From NCBI GenBank assembly GCA_009602725.1, contig WELB01000098.1, forward strand, positions 304,735 to 349,921: a stretch of 45,187 bases of DNA, given 5' to 3'. This document shows, piece by piece, positions 41,313-45,187 of the stretch (positions are counted from its first letter, which is position 1; every line of letters begins with the position of its first letter). The position numbers and the translations under genes are program-made. This DNA is from Spirogloea muscicola (lineage: Eukaryota; Streptophyta; Zygnematophyceae; Spirogloeales; Spirogloeaceae). The notes under the pieces were generated by a model. It saw only the letters and a program-made list of their open reading frames with translations. It ran no database searches and had not been told where the DNA came from.

Positions 41313-43561
41313 ACAGCCCTTGCCTTCTACCCTTCTTCAGGCTGGGGTACGGTCAGCCATGCGAGCTGCAGTGGCGAGCGGGGGGTGATGCGCTGGAGAC
41401 CCTCCACTCCACCAGGGGCGGCGCCAAGGGGATCCACTGGCGGGGTTCTACTATGCGCTGGCACATCACCGTGCGCTCCAGGCAACGGTCGCGGTCCACC
41501 CCGGCGTCCTCGTGCCGACGTACGCTGATGACACCACGCTGGTGGGGAAGCCAGAAAAGGGAAGCCAGAGGATGTCGCAGCTGCCTTCGACACCCTCCAA
41601 GTGCAGCTGAACGCGATCGGCCTGGATATTCGGGCGGACAAATGTAGCGCCTGGTCCCTCAGGGCCTGCCAGCCCACCTGCGCCTGCCCGAGGGTTGCCA
41701 GACACCAGCCGGGGGCCTCACCCTCCTCGGCGTCCCCCTAGGCGCACCTGCCTTCGTGACGGAGCAGCTACAGGCGCAGCTGCAGGAACACCTCCGGCCA
41801 GCGGACCGTCTTCACACGCTGCAGGACATGCAGCTGGCGACCGCGATGCTGACACGGTGCATTGCGCAGCGGCCACACTATCTGGCCCGCACCATCCCCC
41901 CTCGTCGGCGGTGAAGGCAGCGTATGCGCCTTTGACTCCGGCATCCTGGCGTCCGCGGCCACCCTCGTGCAGCACCCCACGTTCATCACCTCACCAGCTG
42001 CCCTGCTGCAGGCTAGCCTGCCGACCAGCCGTGGCGGCTTGGGATGCCGCTCAGTTGCCCGCGCCTGCGAGGCGGCCTACATGGGTAGCTGGGCTCAGGT
42101 GGCAGCCCCGAAGTGCCAGAGGTTCCTTGTCCACGGCCAGCGCGCCCTGGAGCGGGCGGCAGCTGAGATGGAAAGCGGTCAGCTGCCTTTTCAGGTTGCC
42201 CTCCGCTCTGCCCGCGACGGGCTCCTGGCGGTCCACCCCCACATGTCGGAACAGGCCGTTCCTTTCATCCACCTCGCCCACACCCCAGACCAGCGTGCCC
42301 AGGCGGCGCTGGCTGAAATAGCGGCCCTCGACCAGGTGGTGGAGCTTCTCCGTCCGCCTGACCTTCGAGGGCGCGTCCGGCTGCTCTCAGCCTCCTCCCC
42401 TGGGGCGGCGGCGTGGCTATTAGCGCTCCCACTCCACGCGGCGCTCACTATGCCCGACGAGGTCTTCAGGACGGCGGTCCATCGGCTCTTGGGCCTCCTC
42501 CCTCCCTGCCTCGTGGGCGTCACTCAATGCGAGTGCGGTGCCCGTCACGTTGATCCTGCGGAGCTGGCCGCCCATATGCTCCGTTGCACACGGGGGCGAG
42601 CGGACCGCTTCGCACGACCTCCTGCGCGACGGTATGCAGGGGGTATTTTCGGAGGCTGGCTTTAAGGTCGCGGTGGAGAACTCCATAATGCCCATCCAGC
42701 TGGGCGCGGACGGCCAGCCCCATACGCGACGCGCCGACCTGGTCGCTATCCCGCCCGGCGGCGGTCCCCGCATCATCGCTGATGTGGTGACAACTGACTG
42801 CATCGACTCCGCCAATCCCACCAGATACGGCGTCGTTTGCAGGGCACGCGGTCGGCCAGGCGGCCCGGGGCAAGGAGCGAAAATATGCTGATCACCCGGT
42901 GGGGGATGAATTCGCGGCCCTGGCGATGGATGTACACGGGGCTCGTGTACATCCATCGGCAGCCGCTGGCTGGATCTCATTCAGCGGCTTGCCCGCCAGG
43001 CCATTGACCGGCGGCCGGGTTTGCCAGGGGCGATGCCCGGCTTCAACGCCGCCGGTTCGCTCGCACAAGTCTTCCGCATGCGCCTGGCCGTATCGCTTCC
43101 ACACGCGAGCAGGCCGTGCTATGGCCGCCGCCTCTGGGTCTCGGCGGAGTGCCTCTTTCCCTGCAGCGAGCAACTCAGACCTGATGTTGCTCACTCGTGG
43201 GTACTGAGCTTCCCTTTGCATCGTTTCTGTGTTCTGCAGTGTTTTGTAGTGTAGTCCTTTTTCCGGGTTCCGGGTTCCGGGACGTGCATGGGGCTCTCGG
43301 ATCCCACTGGCTCGACCTGTTGGCCACGCTTGCACGGCGCGCTGTGTCCCTCAGGCGCGGTGAGCCGGCTGACTTCAACGCCGCTGGCTCGTGGGCTCAG
43401 GTGTATCGTATGCGCTTGTCCGTCTCCCTCCAGCGGTCCATGGCCCACGCCTTGCATCTGCGTGCTGGCCGTGCTCTCGCTGCGGCCTCCGGCTTTCGTC
43501 AGGGGGATAGTGTACCGGCAGCTAGTCTGTCGGATGTGAGGCTCCTCACTCGTAACTACTA
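41313..43561 (+). mobile_element. Longest non-LTR retrotransposon copy: RT (YADD), zinc knuckle, restriction-like endonuclease; 5'-truncated and frameshifted
   Basis: Coding blocks in order: LPFFRLGYGQPCELQWRAGG and ALETLHSTRG; after a shift RQGDPLAGFYYALAHHRALQ and VLVPTYADDTTLVG (RT catalytic YADD, about 41520-41545); after another shift AAAFDTLQVQLNAIGLDIRA and LTLLGVPLGAPAFVTEQL; then LQASLPTSRGGLGCRSVARA, WLLALPLHAALTMPDEVFRT, a knuckle QCECGARHVDPAELAAHMLRC (C-x-C...H...C, about 42530-42593), and the endonuclease-like RDGMQGVFSEAGF...RRADLVAIPPGGG..IIADVVTTD (42610-42800). Near 42920 a 15-bp hairpin occurs, after which partly repeated C-terminal blocks lead to SLSDVRLLTRNY and stop at 43561. 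The layout is that of R2/NeSL-like elements with a C-terminal restriction-like endonuclease. The 43000-43200 and 43320-43561 segments look like two C-terminal ends in tandem. Confidence 0.85.
42924..42958. repeat. Perfect 15-bp inverted repeat
   Basis: CGATGGATGTACACG, loop GGGCT, CGTGTACATCCATCG. It lies inside the endonuclease-coding part of the retrotransposon, where the frame reads AMDVHGARVHPS. Confidence 0.9.
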
Positions 43562-44345
43562 AGTGGTCCATCCTCCCCCGTTCTGCCATAGCCTCTTCAG
43601 GCCCCGCAGTCGCTGCTTAGCTCGTAGTATGGCCCCTTCGAACCTTGTCAATTCTTTTCGGGCTGGCTTCTCACAGCCCTTGCCCCCATTGGGGGAGCCA
43701 CTTCTTCTTTCTTTGGCTTTGGACATTGTCCATTCTATTTTGGGCTGGCTTTGCCAGCCCCTCTTCTCTATGGGCGCGCACTTCTCTCTCGTGAGCCGGC
43801 TGACTTCAACGCCGCTGGCCCGTGGGCTCAGGTATATCGTATGCGATTGTCCGTCTCCCTTCAGCGGTCCATGGCCGACGCCTTGCATCTGCCTGGCCAT
43901 GCTCTCGCTGCGGCCTCCGGGTTTCGTCAGGGGAATAGTTTTCCGGCAGCTAGTCTGTCCGATTTGAGGACTACTGAGTGGTCCATCCTCCCCCGTTCTG
44001 ACATAGCATCTTCAGGTTGTTTAGCGCATTTTAGGCCCCTCCATCATTTGGCCCCTTCGAGCCTTTGTCAATTCTTTTTTTGGCTGGCTTTTCACAGCCC
44101 TTGCCCCCATTGGGAGTGCCACTTCTTTTCACAGCCCTCACAGCCCTTGCCCCCGTTGGGAGAGCCACTTCTTCTTTAATAGCCCTTGCCCCCATTGGGA
44201 GAGCCACTTCTTTCACCTTGTCCATTCCTTTGGGCCTCCCAGCCACCAGTTAATTTGGCCGCGCTTGCTTCTTTCACAGCCCTTGCCCCCATTGGGAGAG
44301 CCACTTTCTTTTCACAGCCCTTGCCCCATTGGAAAGTGGCTCTCC
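43562..44345 (+). mobile_element. Further retrotransposon 3' ends and second tail array
   Basis: Family-1 3' region at 43562-43710, then a second hairpin tail (GGGCTGGCTTTGCCAGCCC, about 43741-43765), then a third C-terminal fragment (PADFNAAGPWAQVYRMRLSV...PAASLSDLRTTE, 43795-43975), then its 3' region and about five tail units to 44345. This region closely repeats 40790-41312. Confidence 0.65.
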
Positions 44346-45187
44346 CAATGAAGAAACTTTCGTGTATTCGATACAGACAAAGGCCAAACGGCCAAGTACA
44401 AAGGGAAGCACATCTGGAGACGTACATCATCTACAGCAGATTGACCCGCTCAGGAACCACGGGTCAACACATAAAGGTCGCTAGTCGATGCAAAAATACT
44501 GGATGGCAGATACGAAGCCCTTCTGCTACGAACTAGAGCTCGCCCAGCTTTCTGGTGCCAAGCATTAGCCTGAGCACGCTGCAAACAGGCCGAAACGTGT
44601 CGTCGCAAGAACGACAGGTATGCAGCTGGCAGGCCCATCTCAGCCGGAAATACAATGGGTGCAAGGGCTGTGAAAAGCCAGCCCGAAAAGAATCGACAAA
44701 GGTATCAGAAGGAGCCAAATGACGAGTGGAAAGTGGCTTCCCATTGGGAGAGCCACTATCCTCAATTGGGCGAGCCCTTTCTTCACTTTCTTTCTTCCTG
44801 CGTGCTTGGCCGCCTTGCTGCGAGCGGCGTTTCGCCGCAGCATGGCCAGCCCGCGAGGCAGAGAAGAGAGCCCCGGATTGGATCGGTCACTTTATCTACA
44901 GTCTCAAGGAAGAAATCTGAAAGAAAAAGGGAAGAACATGAATACCAGGGCTTGCGACGCGTGGTAACGGAAAGAAAAGCGCGCCCATAGAAAAGAGGGG
45001 CTGGCCAAGCCAGCCCAAAAAAGAATGGACAATGTCCAAAGCCAAAGCAAGAGGAGCCGGAGAAAGGACTACACTACAACATACTGCAGAACACAGAAAC
45101 GATGCAGAGGAAAGCTCAGTACCCACGAGTGAGCAACATCAGGTCTGAGTAGCTCGCTGCAGGGAAAGAGGCGCTCCGCCGAGACCC
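44346..45187 (-). mobile_element. Minus-strand retrotransposon 3' ends at the right edge
   Basis: On the minus strand 44640-44355: GLPAAYLSFLRRHVSACLQR, AGRALVRSRRASYLPSS, STSDLYVLTRGS and the GGCC-palindrome tail (second lineage). Further tails at about 44695-44660 and 45030-44985 (GGGCTGGCTTGGCCAGCCCC) and a coding end near 45150-45110 (SDLMLLTRGY-like: GAGCAACATCAGGTCTGAGT). No host gene is visible. Confidence 0.55.

Noticed and set aside
41080-41330. CRISPR-like array from the regular tail repeats
   Set aside because: The genome is eukaryotic, units vary in sequence and spacing, and there are no unique spacers of constant length.

Overview
This window is nuclear DNA of a green-lineage eukaryote, most likely a streptophyte alga or an early-diverging land plant. 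Its genes have many short GT-AG introns. They include TIC40 (chloroplast inner-envelope import), a plant RLK/Pelle-type kinase, two CASP-like membrane proteins, a GT77-type wall glycosyltransferase and an ER cyclophilin ending SGELPL as in plants. Short tracts of the plant-type telomere motif (CCCTAAA) also occur. I cannot name the species. The assembly has four single-N joins (5904, 9756, 15104, 21227) and one 263-N gap (32090-32352), all but the 21227 join lying directly in or beside CCG-rich or simple-repeat sequence.

Gene layout from left to right: a minus-strand glycosyltransferase (825-5572) in which GT2-like modules are followed by a GT77 domain; a divergent kinase (5956-8115, +); PHF5A (8841-9697, -); a possible orphan first exon (10738-10954, +); an ER cyclophilin (12439-14488, -); TIC40 (about 15856-19336, +); an exon fragment (about 20750-21071, +); an Arg/Ser-rich nuclear protein (21300-22566, +); RPS11 (23163-23923, -); two CASP-like genes facing away from each other (30602-31645, - and <32353-33789, +); and a WRAP53/TCAB1 telomerase-RNA WD40 protein (34305-39086, -). 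For seven genes I could join exons with consistent phase. Two of these genes carry a GC-AG intron.

The space between genes, especially 1-620, 19.9-20.4 kb, 24.3-30 kb and 39.4-45.2 kb, is packed with broken copies of non-LTR retrotransposons. The longest (about 41313-43561) keeps an RT domain with YADD, a CCHC-like knuckle and a C-terminal restriction-like endonuclease, and ends in the peptide LLTRNY followed by stop. The same ending (LLTRGY, VLTRGY, LLSRGY and so on) recurs on both strands across the window. It is followed by short 3' tails with a conserved GGGCTGGC...CAGCCC hairpin, or by a shorter tail containing a GGCCATTTGGCC palindrome.

A segmental duplication (25.2-27.03 kb and 28.8-30.76 kb) carries an unrecognised, broken coding relic and the 3' end of the minus-strand CASP-like gene. 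The second copy has two small insertions that the first lacks. One is 64 bp with a clean 6-bp target-site duplication and matches the retrotransposon tail in reverse orientation.
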